Source: JANNRR01 sp031401675 (GTDB taxonomy: Bacteria > Pseudomonadota > Alphaproteobacteria > Rhodobacterales > Rhodobacteraceae). Taken from it: a stretch of DNA of 16,106 nt. The notes below the pieces were generated by a model. That model was given only the letters and a program-made list of their open reading frames with translations, was not told the DNA's origin and searched no databases. The stretch is taken from the NCBI GenBank assembly GCA_031401675.1, contig JANNRR010000093.1, positions 1-16,106 on the forward strand. Reading direction: 5' to 3'. Below are positions 5,672 to 12,010 of this stretch, piece by piece. Positions within the stretch are counted from its first letter, which is position 1, and each line of letters starts with the position of its first letter. A program made the translations under genes and the position numbers.

Positions 5672-7701
5672 CTGGCCCGGGGCTTGCGCGGCGGCGGCTT
5701 GGTGCCGGTGGGCCGGGGCGGCACGGGTTTGGCCGCAGGCGGCTTTGGCGCAACGGGTTTTCGCGCGGTGGGCTTCGATGCGGCGGGTCTGGATGCGGCA
5801 GGTCTGGATGCGGCGGGCTTCGATCCAGCCGGCGGTGCCGTGTCGGAGTTGTCGGCCTGCGGCCCTGCCGCAAGCGCCTTGGCCGGACCGGATTTGGCGG
5901 GGCCGGGTTTCGCCGGGTCGGGTGCCTTGGTCCGCCGGAAGCTGGACAGGATGTTGCCGAACACGTTGGGATGATGGCCGTGGCTGCGCATGATCAGATA
6001 TTGCTGGGCAAAGGTGATCATGTTGTTGCCGATCCAGTAGATCACCAGACCCGAGGCGAAACTGCCGAGCATGAACATGAAGATCCACGGCATCCAGGCA
6101 AAGATCGCGGCCTGCGTCGGGTCTGGCGGGGCCGGGTTCAGCCGTTGCTGCAGCCACATCGAGATGCCCAGAAGGATCGGCAGTACGCCGATGAAAAGGG
6201 TGGCCATCAGGCTGCCGGGGTCGGGGTTGGCCCAGGGCAGCGCCCCGAACAGGTTGTAGATCGAGGACGGGTCGGGGGCCGACAGGTCCTTGATCCAGCC
6301 GAAAAACGGCGCGTGGCGCAGTTCGATGGTGACGAAGATCACCTTGTACAGCGAGAAAAAGATCGGAATCTGCGGCAGGATCGGCAGGCAGCCGGCGGCG
6401 GGATTGACCTTCTTTTCCTTGTAGAGCTTCATCATTTCCTGCTGAAGCTTCTGCTTGTCGTCGCCGGCGCGTTCCTTCAGCGCCTCCATTTCCGGCTGCA
6501 GCTCCTTCATCCGTGCCATCGAGACATAGGATTTGTAGGCCAGCGGCAACAGGATCGCTTTCAAGACCAGCGTCAGCCCCAGGATGGCCAGCCCCATGTT
6601 GCCGATCAGGTTGTTCAGCCAGTGCAGCAGGATGAAGATCGGCTTGGTCAGGAAGTAGAACCAGCCCCAGTCGATCGAATCGATGAAGCCTTTGACGCCG
6701 TCGTCGTTCTGATAGGCGCGGATGGTTTCCCAGCGTTTGGCCCCGGCGAACAGCATGGTCTTCACTTCGCTGCTGGCCCCGGCGGCGACGGTCATCGTTG
6801 GCAGGCGGGTTTCGGTCTGGTAGATGTCGCTGCCGGGCACATATTTGGTCACGGCGGTAAAGGCCTGGCCGGGGGCCGGAATCAGGGCGGTCATCCAGTA
6901 TTTGTCGGTAAAGCCGATCCAGCCGTCGGTCGCTACCTCGATGACTTCGGCGGGGGAGCCTTCACGCTCGGGCACCGCGAAATCGGGCATGTCGGCGTAG
7001 TCGGTTTCCTTCAGCTTGCCGTCCGACATCTGCACGACGCCTTCGTGCAACACCCAGATTCTCTGGGTCTGCGGCTCGCCATGGCGGGCGACGACGCCGT
7101 ATGGGGCCAGGCGAACCTGGGCGGCTGACCGGTTCTCGACCTTGTGGGTGATGGTGAACATGAAGTGTTCGTCCACCGATATCATCCGGGTGAACAAGAG
7201 GCCCGCGCCATTGTTCCAGGTGAGGGTCAGCGGCTTGCCGGGGGCAAGCGTGTCACCGCTGGCCACCGACCATTCAGTGTTGGGGCCGGGTACGGCGTCA
7301 AAGGTCAGGTCGCCGGCCGGAATCCAGCCGTAAAGGGCGTAATAGGAGGCGGCTTCGCCGACCGGCGACAGCAGGCGGACCAGTGGCGACCCGGGCTCCA
7401 GGGTTTCGGGATAAAGTTTCAGCGACAGGTCGTCGATCCGGCCACCCTGAAGCGAGATCGAGCCCCGCAATTCCGGGGTGTTGATCTGCAGGCGCGGGGC
7501 CTCGGGACTGACGCTTTCGGCCTGAAGCGTCGCCGTTCCTTCGGCACCGGCCGGCGGGGTCAGCGCCTCGGTCGCAGTGATTGCGGCGGGATCGGGGGTC
7601 GGGGCGGGGGTGAATTCCTGAGGAAACACCAGGAACCAGGTCAGGATCACCAGAAAGCTGAGACCGGTTGCGAGGATGAGATTCTTGTTCTGATCGTCCA
7701 T
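5668..7701 (-). CDS. yidC: Membrane protein insertase YidC
   Basis: 677 residues from MDDQNKNLIL, the usual start in this family. YidC inserts and folds inner-membrane proteins, alone or with SecYEG. TM1 is at about 8-25, then a large periplasmic beta domain (about 60-345), then the conserved core: WGWFYFLTKP, a long cytoplasmic coiled hairpin (MARMKELQPEMEALKER), NPAAGCLPILPQIPIFFSLY, and the last TM helices ending in IGNNMITFAQQYLIM. The final 87 residues or so (591-677) are a Pro/Ala/Lys/Arg-rich tail with PAASR-type repeats, longer than typical. Basic YidC tails can contact the ribosome, which is known for some relatives and inferred here. No clear Shine-Dalgarno precedes the ATG; an in-frame upstream extension is rejected because it lacks family similarity. 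Confidence 0.97.
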   Translation of the reverse strand: MDDQNKNLILATGLSFLVILTWFLVFPQEFTPAPTPDPAAITATEALTPPAGAEGTATLQAESVSPEAPRLQINTPELRGSISLQGGRIDDLSLKLYPETLEPGSPLVRLLSPVGEAASYYALYGWIPAGDLTFDAVPGPNTEWSVASGDTLAPGKPLTLTWNNGAGLLFTRMISVDEHFMFTITHKVENRSAAQVRLAPYGVVARHGEPQTQRIWVLHEGVVQMSDGKLKETDYADMPDFAVPEREGSPAEVIEVATDGWIGFTDKYWMTALIPAPGQAFTAVTKYVPGSDIYQTETRLPTMTVAAGASSEVKTMLFAGAKRWETIRAYQNDDGVKGFIDSIDWGWFYFLTKPIFILLHWLNNLIGNMGLAILGLTLVLKAILLPLAYKSYVSMARMKELQPEMEALKERAGDDKQKLQQEMMKLYKEKKVNPAAGCLPILPQIPIFFSLYKVIFVTIELRHAPFFGWIKDLSAPDPSSIYNLFGALPWANPDPGSLMATLFIGVLPILLGISMWLQQRLNPAPPDPTQAAIFAWMPWIFMFMLGSFASGLVIYWIGNNMITFAQQYLIMRSHGHHPNVFGNILSSFRRTKAPDPAKPGPAKSGPAKALAAGPQADNSDTAPPAGSKPAASRPAASRPAASKPTARKPVAPKPPAAKPVPPRPTGTKPPPRKPRAR
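5771..5830. repeat. Four 15-bp tandem repeats inside the yidC tail
   Basis: Four imperfect 15-bp units, with plus-strand unit GGTCTGGATGCGGCG or close variants, at 5771-5785, 5786-5800, 5801-5815 and 5816-5830. On the coding strand they encode (A/G)S(K/R)PA-type pentapeptides. They keep frame and look like slippage-driven expansion of the disordered tail. Confidence 0.75.
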
Positions 7702-7751
7702 CGGGGACTGCTGCCTATCCTGCCAAATCTGCCGTCGTTTGTCAGATTGGG

Positions 7752-7780
7752 GTTCAACAGACTGGGCGGGCAAAGGTCAA
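7752..7780 (-). promoter_or_regulatory. Candidate yidC promoter
   Basis: On the minus strand TTGACC (7775-7780), a 17-bp spacer, then TTGAAC (7752-7757). The -35 is good (5/6) and the -10 poor (3/6). It lies about 50 bp before the yidC ATG in the 209-bp gap to the EAL gene. Between it and yidC is the inverted repeat AATCTG (7726-7731) / CAGATT (7743-7748), which could form a leader hairpin. A separate promoter makes sense because yidC is parted from yidD here. Confidence 0.4.
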
Positions 7781-7910
7781 GCGGTTTCCGGCAGGCGCAA
7801 GCCCGTTCGCCACCGGTTCGCGGCCCGCTGGCGGTGCGGCAGGCGTGGCAAGGGTTGCCAGCCGGGCCAGTTGCCGGTCGCCGGTATCCCGGCTCCGGTA
7901 GCCATGCGGG

Positions 7911-9485
7911 TCAGGTGCCGTTCGAGCGGTGCGTCAGGCGCGGGGTCTGGGTCAGACGGGCGCGGTGGCGCGCGATCCAGGCCAGAGTCTGCTCGTAGGG
8001 CATCGGGTGGCCCAGGCTGAAACCCTGCACATGGCCGCAGCCGAGCTGCGCCAGCATCGCATGTTCGCCGATGGTCTCGACGCCTTCGGCCAGGGTTTGC
8101 AGGCCCAGCCGTTCGGCCATCGACAGGATGGCAGCGATCATCCTTTGCTGTTCGCGGTCTTCATCGACGCGGGTGACGAACGAACGGTCGATCTTGATCC
8201 GGCTGACGGCAAAGCGGCGGATGCTGGTGATGCTGGCGTGGCCGGTGCCGAAATCATCCAGATCGATGCCGCAGCCAAGTGCTGCCAAGGCGGCGATGTT
8301 GCGCACGATCACGTCGGTCGGGCTGTCGGACACGACATTTTCCAGGATCTCGACCGTCAGCCGGCCGGTGGCCAGATCGAAGCGGTCCAGTTCCCATTTC
8401 AGCTTGTCGGCAAGCTTGGGATTGCGCAAGTCGTCGGTCGAAAAGTTCACCGCGACGGTCGGGATGTTCAGCCCGGCCCGGTCCCAGTCGCGCAGCGCCG
8501 TCAGGCTTTGGAACACCATCACCTCGGACAGCCGCTCCGACAGGCCGGCGGCGCGCAGATCGGCGAGGAAGTCGCCGGGCGACAGGATGCCGCGTTCGGG
8601 GTGGTGCCAGCGGGCCAGCGCCTCGAACCCGGTGACCTCGCCGGTGTCGGTGGACACTTGCGGCTGGAAATGGGCGATGATCTGGCCGTGATCCAGCGCC
8701 GCCTCGATCTCGCCCCGCAGCGAATGCCGGTCGGACTGGGCCCGCTGCAATTCGACCGTGAAGCTGCGAATGGCGCCGGGGCCGTTGCGCCGCGCCTCGG
8801 CCGCCGCCGCCTCGGCAGATTCCAGCAGGGCCTGGCCGGTTGCGGCGGGTGTGCGGCTGGCCAGACAGAAACCGACCGACGAGGACAGATAGATCGTGGT
8901 GGCATCAAGGCTGATCGGCGCATCGGTCGCCGATTGCAGGCGGGCGGCAAGCTGCAGCATCGCCTCCAGATCCGCGCGCTGCACCGGCCCGAGGGCGACG
9001 GCGAAGGTGGCCCCGTCCAGCCGGGCCGCCGTATCGGCAGAGCGCAGGACCGAGCGGATACGCTCGCCGGTGCGCTGCAGGATATGGGTCATCGCGGCAC
9101 TGCCGTAGCGTTCGGCAATCTCCTCCACCTCGTCCAGCATCACCACGAAGCAGCAGGTGGTGCGCCCGGTCTGGTCGGCGGTGGCAAAGACATCGTCCAG
9201 CGTCTGAATTGCGCCGGCGCGCAGGGCAAGGCCGGTCAGGCCATCGGTTGCGGCGATCGGCGCGTGGTCGGCTGCCGGGCCCGAAAATCCGCCGGCAAGA
9301 GCAAACACCGCCGGAAGGCCGAGTGCGACGGACAGAAGCAGGTGCTCGCCGCCCAGCCAGAAGGCCGCCAGCGTCAGCGCCGGCAAGAAGGCCAGGGTTT
9401 CGGGGCGCCGCGCTTGCTGGGCCATGTGCCGCGCCTGAGAGGCAATGCGCCGCGCCGAAGTGCGGAAGGTCAGGCCGCCATACAT
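7911..9485 (-). CDS. Membrane-anchored degenerate GGDEF / EAL c-di-GMP phosphodiesterase
   Basis: 524 residues from the ATG at 9485; an in-frame TTG at 9515 is less likely. Two short hydrophobic helices (about 31-45 and 47-67) anchor it without a periplasmic sensor. Residues 80-235 form a GGDEF fold whose signature has decayed to DGATF (157-161), so cyclase activity is not expected. Residues 255-515 are an EAL domain with key residues present: FEAL (E288), VNFS (N347), EILE (E379), DLDDFGTG (D410, D411), KID (K431), EGVE (E467) and VQGF (Q487). Hydrolysis of c-di-GMP is therefore predicted, with the degenerate GGDEF perhaps a GTP-sensing or dimerising module. It lies on the same strand between yidD and yidC, unrelated in function to either. 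Confidence 0.92.
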   Translation of the reverse strand: MYGGLTFRTSARRIASQARHMAQQARRPETLAFLPALTLAAFWLGGEHLLLSVALGLPAVFALAGGFSGPAADHAPIAATDGLTGLALRAGAIQTLDDVFATADQTGRTTCCFVVMLDEVEEIAERYGSAAMTHILQRTGERIRSVLRSADTAARLDGATFAVALGPVQRADLEAMLQLAARLQSATDAPISLDATTIYLSSSVGFCLASRTPAATGQALLESAEAAAAEARRNGPGAIRSFTVELQRAQSDRHSLRGEIEAALDHGQIIAHFQPQVSTDTGEVTGFEALARWHHPERGILSPGDFLADLRAAGLSERLSEVMVFQSLTALRDWDRAGLNIPTVAVNFSTDDLRNPKLADKLKWELDRFDLATGRLTVEILENVVSDSPTDVIVRNIAALAALGCGIDLDDFGTGHASITSIRRFAVSRIKIDRSFVTRVDEDREQQRMIAAILSMAERLGLQTLAEGVETIGEHAMLAQLGCGHVQGFSLGHPMPYEQTLAWIARHRARLTQTPRLTHRSNGT

Positions 9486-9572
9486 CGCTGGAAAACCCCC
9501 GTGATATGGATGCAATGCCCGCCGGGCACCGCGTTTCCGCCAAAACTAGGGTGGGTTTGTGTGGATATCCTT

Positions 9573-9600
9573 AATCCGGTCGCGCCGGTTGCGCCGGATT
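9573..9600. promoter_or_regulatory. Inverted repeat upstream of the EAL gene
   Basis: AATCCGG (9573-9579), T, CGC, a 7-nt loop, GCG, CCGGATT (9594-9600): ten paired bases with one bulged T. It lies about 90 bp before the EAL ATG. It could be an operator, a leader hairpin or a weak terminator; there is no T-run on either side. Confidence 0.4.
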
Positions 9601-9601
9601 G

Positions 9602-9617
9602 TCTGCAATCTTGCAGA
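9602..9617. promoter_or_regulatory. 16-bp dyad TCTGCAA-TC-TTGCAGA
   Basis: Perfect 7-bp half-sites around a 2-bp centre, one base after the preceding inverted repeat and about 117 bp before the EAL ATG. Size and symmetry suit a dimeric repressor or activator site; the protein is unknown. Confidence 0.45.
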
Positions 9618-9929
9618 GTGTGAGAAGAGTGGCGGGCTGAGGCTGGCGCGCGGGGTGGGGGGTGGCAAGGGCAGCGAGCATCGGATCGATGGCCTTGCCG
9701 CCCGGCAGGCAGACCAGCCTTTTCGCGCCGGGTGCCACCATGGGGCAGTTGCGACGCCGGGCCAGACTGCGCGCATGATGCTCTTGCGAAGTTGGCGGAA
9801 TTCGGTGGTGGTGGGGGCCGCCGTGAAACGCCGGGCGCCTCCGGCGGGGAGGTGCTGGAAGAAAAGAACCAGGGGGGCAAAGGGGTCGGAGGGGCCGCGT
9901 GGGCGACCGAGGGCGGCAGTGCGGCGGGC

Positions 9930-10181
9930 TCAGGGACGGTCCGCTTGCCGGGGGGGGAGCGGGTCGGGTACCGGGTCGTCGCCAGAGCCGCCCCAGGGGT
10001 GGCAGCGGGCAAGGCGGCGAAGGGTGAGCCAGCCGCCTTTAAGCCCGCCGTGCCGGTCAAGTGCTTCGAGCGCGTACACCGAACAGGTGGGCTGAAAGCG
10101 GCAGCCATGACCGACCCACGGGCTGAGGAGCAGGCGATAAGCGCGCACTGGCAGGGCGAACAGATGGGCCAGCGGGGTCAT
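9930..10181 (-). CDS. yidD: Membrane protein insertion efficiency factor YidD
   Basis: 83 residues, normal for the family. Conserved segments are YRLLLSPWVGHGCRFQPTCS (about 16-35), YALEALDRHG, KGGWLTLRRLARCHPWG and the GxDPVP end. YidD is a small membrane-associated protein with an amphipathic N-terminal helix that assists YidC-dependent insertion. The start is fixed at the ATG at 10179-10181, which overlaps a TGA in an ATGA junction. That TGA belongs not to full-length rnpA but to the intervening chimeric ORF. yidC, normally next, is displaced by the EAL gene. The last ten residues are Pro/Arg/Asp-rich and poorly conserved. Confidence 0.93.
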   Translation of the reverse strand: MTPLAHLFALPVRAYRLLLSPWVGHGCRFQPTCSVYALEALDRHGGLKGGWLTLRRLARCHPWGGSGDDPVPDPLPPRQADRP

Positions 10182-10226
10182 GGTTTGTCGCGGATTTGCG
10201 TAGCCGCGCGGGCAAGGGCGGTCGGC
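10165..10226. repeat. Diverged copy A of the rnpA/yidD junction
   Basis: This 62-bp segment matches 10335-10396 at 55 of 62 positions (counted by eye), offset 170 bp. On the minus strand it holds an altered rnpA 3' end, a TGA, and the true yidD start. Confidence 0.8.
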
Positions 10227-10351
10227 AACAGCGTGGAGGGTCGGCTGGCTGCCGTATGGTCTCCTGGCCCGGCTGGCTGTCGCCGCACGGCGGGGTTTGC
10301 GGGCTGGGGGGTGTGTGCGGGCGGAGCGATGCGGTGGGCCAGCGGGGTCAT
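10178..10351 (-). pseudogene. 57-codon chimeric ORF: yidD-like start, RnpA-like end
   Basis: Reads MTPLAHRIAPP... and ends TALARAATQIRDKP, then TGA. The first six residues equal the YidD start. The last 16 (LPTALARAATQIRDKP) match the RnpA tail LTDLARALTQIHGKP region at 11 of 16 positions, allowing for the preceding Leu. The middle (about residues 12-38) is Pro/Ala/Arg-rich with weak similarity at best to rnpA. Its ATG overlaps the rnpA TGA, and its own TGA overlaps the yidD ATG, both as ATGA. It is best explained as a diverged partial tandem duplication of the junction. It may be a non-functional remnant, but the open frame and both overlaps would carry ribosomes from rnpA to yidD. Confidence 0.6.
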
Positions 10352-10396
10352 GGTTTGCCGTGGATTTGCGTGAGCGCGCGGGCAAGGTCGGTCAGC
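10335..10396. repeat. Copy B of the rnpA/yidD junction
   Basis: Partner of the repeat at 10165-10226. It contains the authentic rnpA C-terminus and stop, plus a 17-nt copy of the yidD 5' end (ATGACCCCGCTGGCCCA) that leads into the chimeric ORF. Confidence 0.8.
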
Positions 10397-10821
10397 AGGA
10401 GGGCAAAGCTGCGGCTGGCAGTGGCCTCGGGGCGGCCGACCAGAACGTAATCCCAGCCCGGTCGGCCGTGCTGAGGCAGAGTGGCGCGGGCGGCTTCGCG
10501 CAGGCGGCGTTTGGCGCGGTTGCGGGCGACGGCATTGCCGAGCTTTTTCGAGCAGGTGAAGCCGACGCGGATGCCCTGCGCCACGTCGCTGTCTGTATTG
10601 GCGGCCGGGCGATGACGGGCCTGCAGCAGAAAGCCGGGGGTGCTTTGGCGGCGAGCCGAGGCGGCGCGCAGGAAATCGGCGCGCTTGTTCAAGGTGCTGA
10701 TCATGCAGACCGGTCCCGGAACGCGCACCGCCGGATCGGCAACCGCCGGAACGCGAACCGCCGGGCGCTGACCCGGGGCGTCGGCGTTGATGCCTGCCAC
10801 GGGAGCCTCCGGCGGGGTCAT
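10348..10821 (-). CDS. rnpA: Ribonuclease P protein component
   Basis: 157 residues. The conserved core begins near residue 43 (LNKRADFLRAA) and includes RVGFTCSKKLGNAVA and the RNR signature RNRAKRRLRE at 100-109. RnpA binds the RNase P RNA and helps process tRNA 5' ends. The start at 10821 is preferred because AAAGG lies 7 nt upstream (10829-10833), whereas the internal ATG at 10704, which would give a 118-residue protein of textbook size, has no ribosome site. The resulting 39-residue N-terminal extension is Pro/Ala/Val-rich with a five-residue repeat. It lies 22 bp after rpmH, and its stop overlaps the chimeric ORF. Confidence 0.95.
   Translation of the reverse strand: MTPPEAPVAGINADAPGQRPAVRVPAVADPAVRVPGPVCMISTLNKRADFLRAASARRQSTPGFLLQARHRPAANTDSDVAQGIRVGFTCSKKLGNAVARNRAKRRLREAARATLPQHGRPGWDYVLVGRPEATASRSFALLLTDLARALTQIHGKP
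10712..10771. repeat. 15-bp tandem repeats in the rnpA 5' extension
   Basis: Three clear units (plus-strand ACCGCCGGAACGCGA and variants) at 10727-10741, 10742-10756 and 10757-10771, and a weaker unit at 10712-10726. They encode PAVRV, PAVAD and PAVRV in the RnpA N-terminal extension. Confidence 0.7.
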
Positions 10822-10828
10822 GTCGGTG

Positions 10829-10833
10829 CCTTT
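10829..10833 (-). promoter_or_regulatory. Shine-Dalgarno supporting the long rnpA start
   Basis: AAAGG on the minus strand, 7 nt before the ATG at 10819-10821. It lies in the rpmH-rnpA gap and favours the 157-residue RnpA. Confidence 0.55.
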
Positions 10834-10843
10834 CGGCGGGCGC

Positions 10844-10978
10844 TTACGCGCTGAGTTTCTTGCGGCCCTGCGCGCGGCGGGCGTTCAGCACCTTGCGCCC
10901 GCCCGGGGTGGCCATGCGGGCGCGAAAGCCGTGGCGGCGCTTGCGGACCAGGTTGCTGGGTTGATAGGTGCGCTTCAT
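10844..10978 (-). CDS. rpmH: 50S ribosomal protein L34
   Basis: 44 residues beginning MKRTYQPSNLVRKRRHGFR and ending RRAQGRKKLSA, an unmistakable full-length L34: small, very basic, part of the large ribosomal subunit. A GGAG ribosome site sits 6 nt before the ATG. It is the first gene of the rpmH-rnpA-yidD operon, with rnpA 22 bp downstream. A promoter with good spacing lies about 90 bp upstream. Confidence 0.98.
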   Translation of the reverse strand: MKRTYQPSNLVRKRRHGFRARMATPGGRKVLNARRAQGRKKLSA

Positions 10979-11277
10979 TGCAAACTCCGTCGGTATTCCG
11001 TCAATGTATCACAAGGGCCGGCCCGAACCCGATGAACAGGAAGGACACGCCCGATGCAGCCCGCCTGATACGAGAGCGGGGCGGGCAAGTCAATTCGTCA
11101 ATCGGGCCCGGGTTGCAACTTCTGCCCGCTGCCCGCCCGGATTGGTTACAGCGGCGGAGCGAAACCGGATTGATCCTGAAACATCCGGCCCGCAGGCATC
11201 AAGGTCGCGTGAGAGGGGGTATCTGTTGCCGCCCGGCGGGGGCATGTTGCCGGGGCCGACAAAAGGACCGCAGCGTG
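10979..11277. other. Divergent intergenic region between rpmH and the TVP38 gene
   Basis: 299 bp. It holds the rpmH ribosome site and promoter on the minus strand and the AAGGA ribosome site (11263-11267) of the plus-strand gene. The frame of the TVP38 gene stays open upstream through this region, but its translation shows no membrane-protein character, so it is treated as non-coding. I could not find convincing plus-strand promoter boxes. Confidence 0.55.
11065..11093 (-). promoter_or_regulatory. Promoter of rpmH-rnpA-yidD
   Basis: Minus strand TTGACT (11088-11093), an exact 17-bp spacer, TATCAG (11065-11070). Matches to TTGACA/TATAAT are 5/6 and 4/6. It predicts a leader of about 80 nt before rpmH. 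Confidence 0.55.
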
Positions 11278-12009
11278 ATGACCGAACCGATGCCATTGAC
11301 TCCCAGATCGCAGGTGCTGCGCTATCTGCCGCTGATCGCCATTGCCATCGTGGCGCTGGTCGGTGCCTTTACCTTGCGCGACTATCTGAGCTTTGAGGCG
11401 CTGCGCGAAAACCGCGACATGCTTATCGCGTTCCGCGATGCCAATTATCTGCTGACGGCGCTGGCTTTCATGGGGTTTTATGTGGTGATCGTGGCGTTTT
11501 CGCTGCCGGGGGCGACGCTGGCGACGCTGACCGGCGGCTTTCTGTTCGGGCTGTTTCCCGGGGCGCTGTTCAATGTGGCGGCGGCGACGGTCGGGGCCTG
11601 CGCGATCTTTCTGGCGGCGCGCTGGGGATTGGGCGAGCGCCTGTCGGCGCGGCTGGATGCCGGGGACGGCGCGGTAAAGCGGATCAAGGACGGGATCAGG
11701 CAGAACGAGCTGTCGGTGCTGTTCCTGATGCGGCTGGTGCCGGCGGTGCCGTTCTTTGTCGCCAACCTGATCCCGGCGCTGGTCGGGGTCAGCCTGCCGC
11801 GCTTTGCCTTCACCACGTTCTTCGGGATCATTCCGGGGGGGGTAGTTTATACGTGGGTCGGGGCCGGACTGGGCGAGGTGTTCGCCCGTGGCGAGACCCC
11901 GGATCTGGGCATCATTTTCGAGCCACAGATTCTGGGGCCGATCATCGGGCTGTGCCTGCTGGCGGCGTTGCCGATCCTGCTGAAAGCCCTCAAGAAGAAG
12001 GAAAGCTGA
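11278..12009 (+). CDS. TVP38/TMEM64 (VTT-domain) family membrane protein
   Basis: 243 residues. An N-terminal TM helix (about 15-33) is followed by the VTT domain: VAFSLPGATLATLTGGFLFG (73-91 region), a second hydrophobic block to about 114, the amphipathic stretch FLMRLVPAVPFFVANLIPAL (about 139-157) with its conserved R, and C-terminal TM helices (about 172-190 and 218-236). It ends in a basic KALKKKES tail. Eukaryotic and bacterial VTT/DedA proteins are thought to move lipids across membranes; the role here is unproven. AAGGA (11263-11267) is 10 nt from this ATG and 7 nt from a GTG at 11275, so the protein may be one residue longer. It is 1 nt from the oxidoreductase gene, a pairing seen in other proteobacteria. 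Confidence 0.9.
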   Translation: MTEPMPLTPRSQVLRYLPLIAIAIVALVGAFTLRDYLSFEALRENRDMLIAFRDANYLLTALAFMGFYVVIVAFSLPGATLATLTGGFLFGLFPGALFNVAAATVGACAIFLAARWGLGERLSARLDAGDGAVKRIKDGIRQNELSVLFLMRLVPAVPFFVANLIPALVGVSLPRFAFTTFFGIIPGGVVYTWVGAGLGEVFARGETPDLGIIFEPQILGPIIGLCLLAALPILLKALKKKES

Positions 12010-12010
12010 C

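Larger units (their letters stand above)
9486..9929. other. 444-bp stretch without a supported gene
   Basis: Between the EAL gene start and the yidD stop. Open frames exist on both strands, but they resemble no family I know, are Pro/Arg-rich, or simply run antisense into yidD. The half next to yidD (9840-9929) is purine-rich on the plus strand. The half next to the EAL gene holds two adjacent dyads (9573-9617), listed separately, and probably the EAL gene promoter. I could not identify convincing -35/-10 boxes. Confidence 0.5.

Noticed and set aside
5971..7128. Long plus-strand open frame opposite yidC
   Set aside because: Asp/Gln/Arg-rich shadow; yidC is unambiguous on the other strand.
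7866..7900. GCCGG-TATC-CCGGC hairpin after the EAL gene as a terminator
   Set aside because: The stem is only 5 bp and has no T-run in the direction of transcription.
7929..9623. Long plus-strand open frame opposite the EAL gene
   Set aside because: It is a shadow of the EAL coding frame with no recognisable domain.
9546..9776. 76-residue minus-strand frame in the gap between yidD and the EAL gene
   Set aside because: It has an ATG and a weak AAGAG upstream, but the protein is Pro/Arg/Ser-rich, unrecognised, and covers the two dyads. There is not enough to call a gene.
10978..11277. In-frame upstream extension of the TVP38 protein by about 100 residues
   Set aside because: It would cross the rpmH promoter and start codon region and has no family similarity, while AAGGA at 11263-11267 supports a start near 11275-11278.
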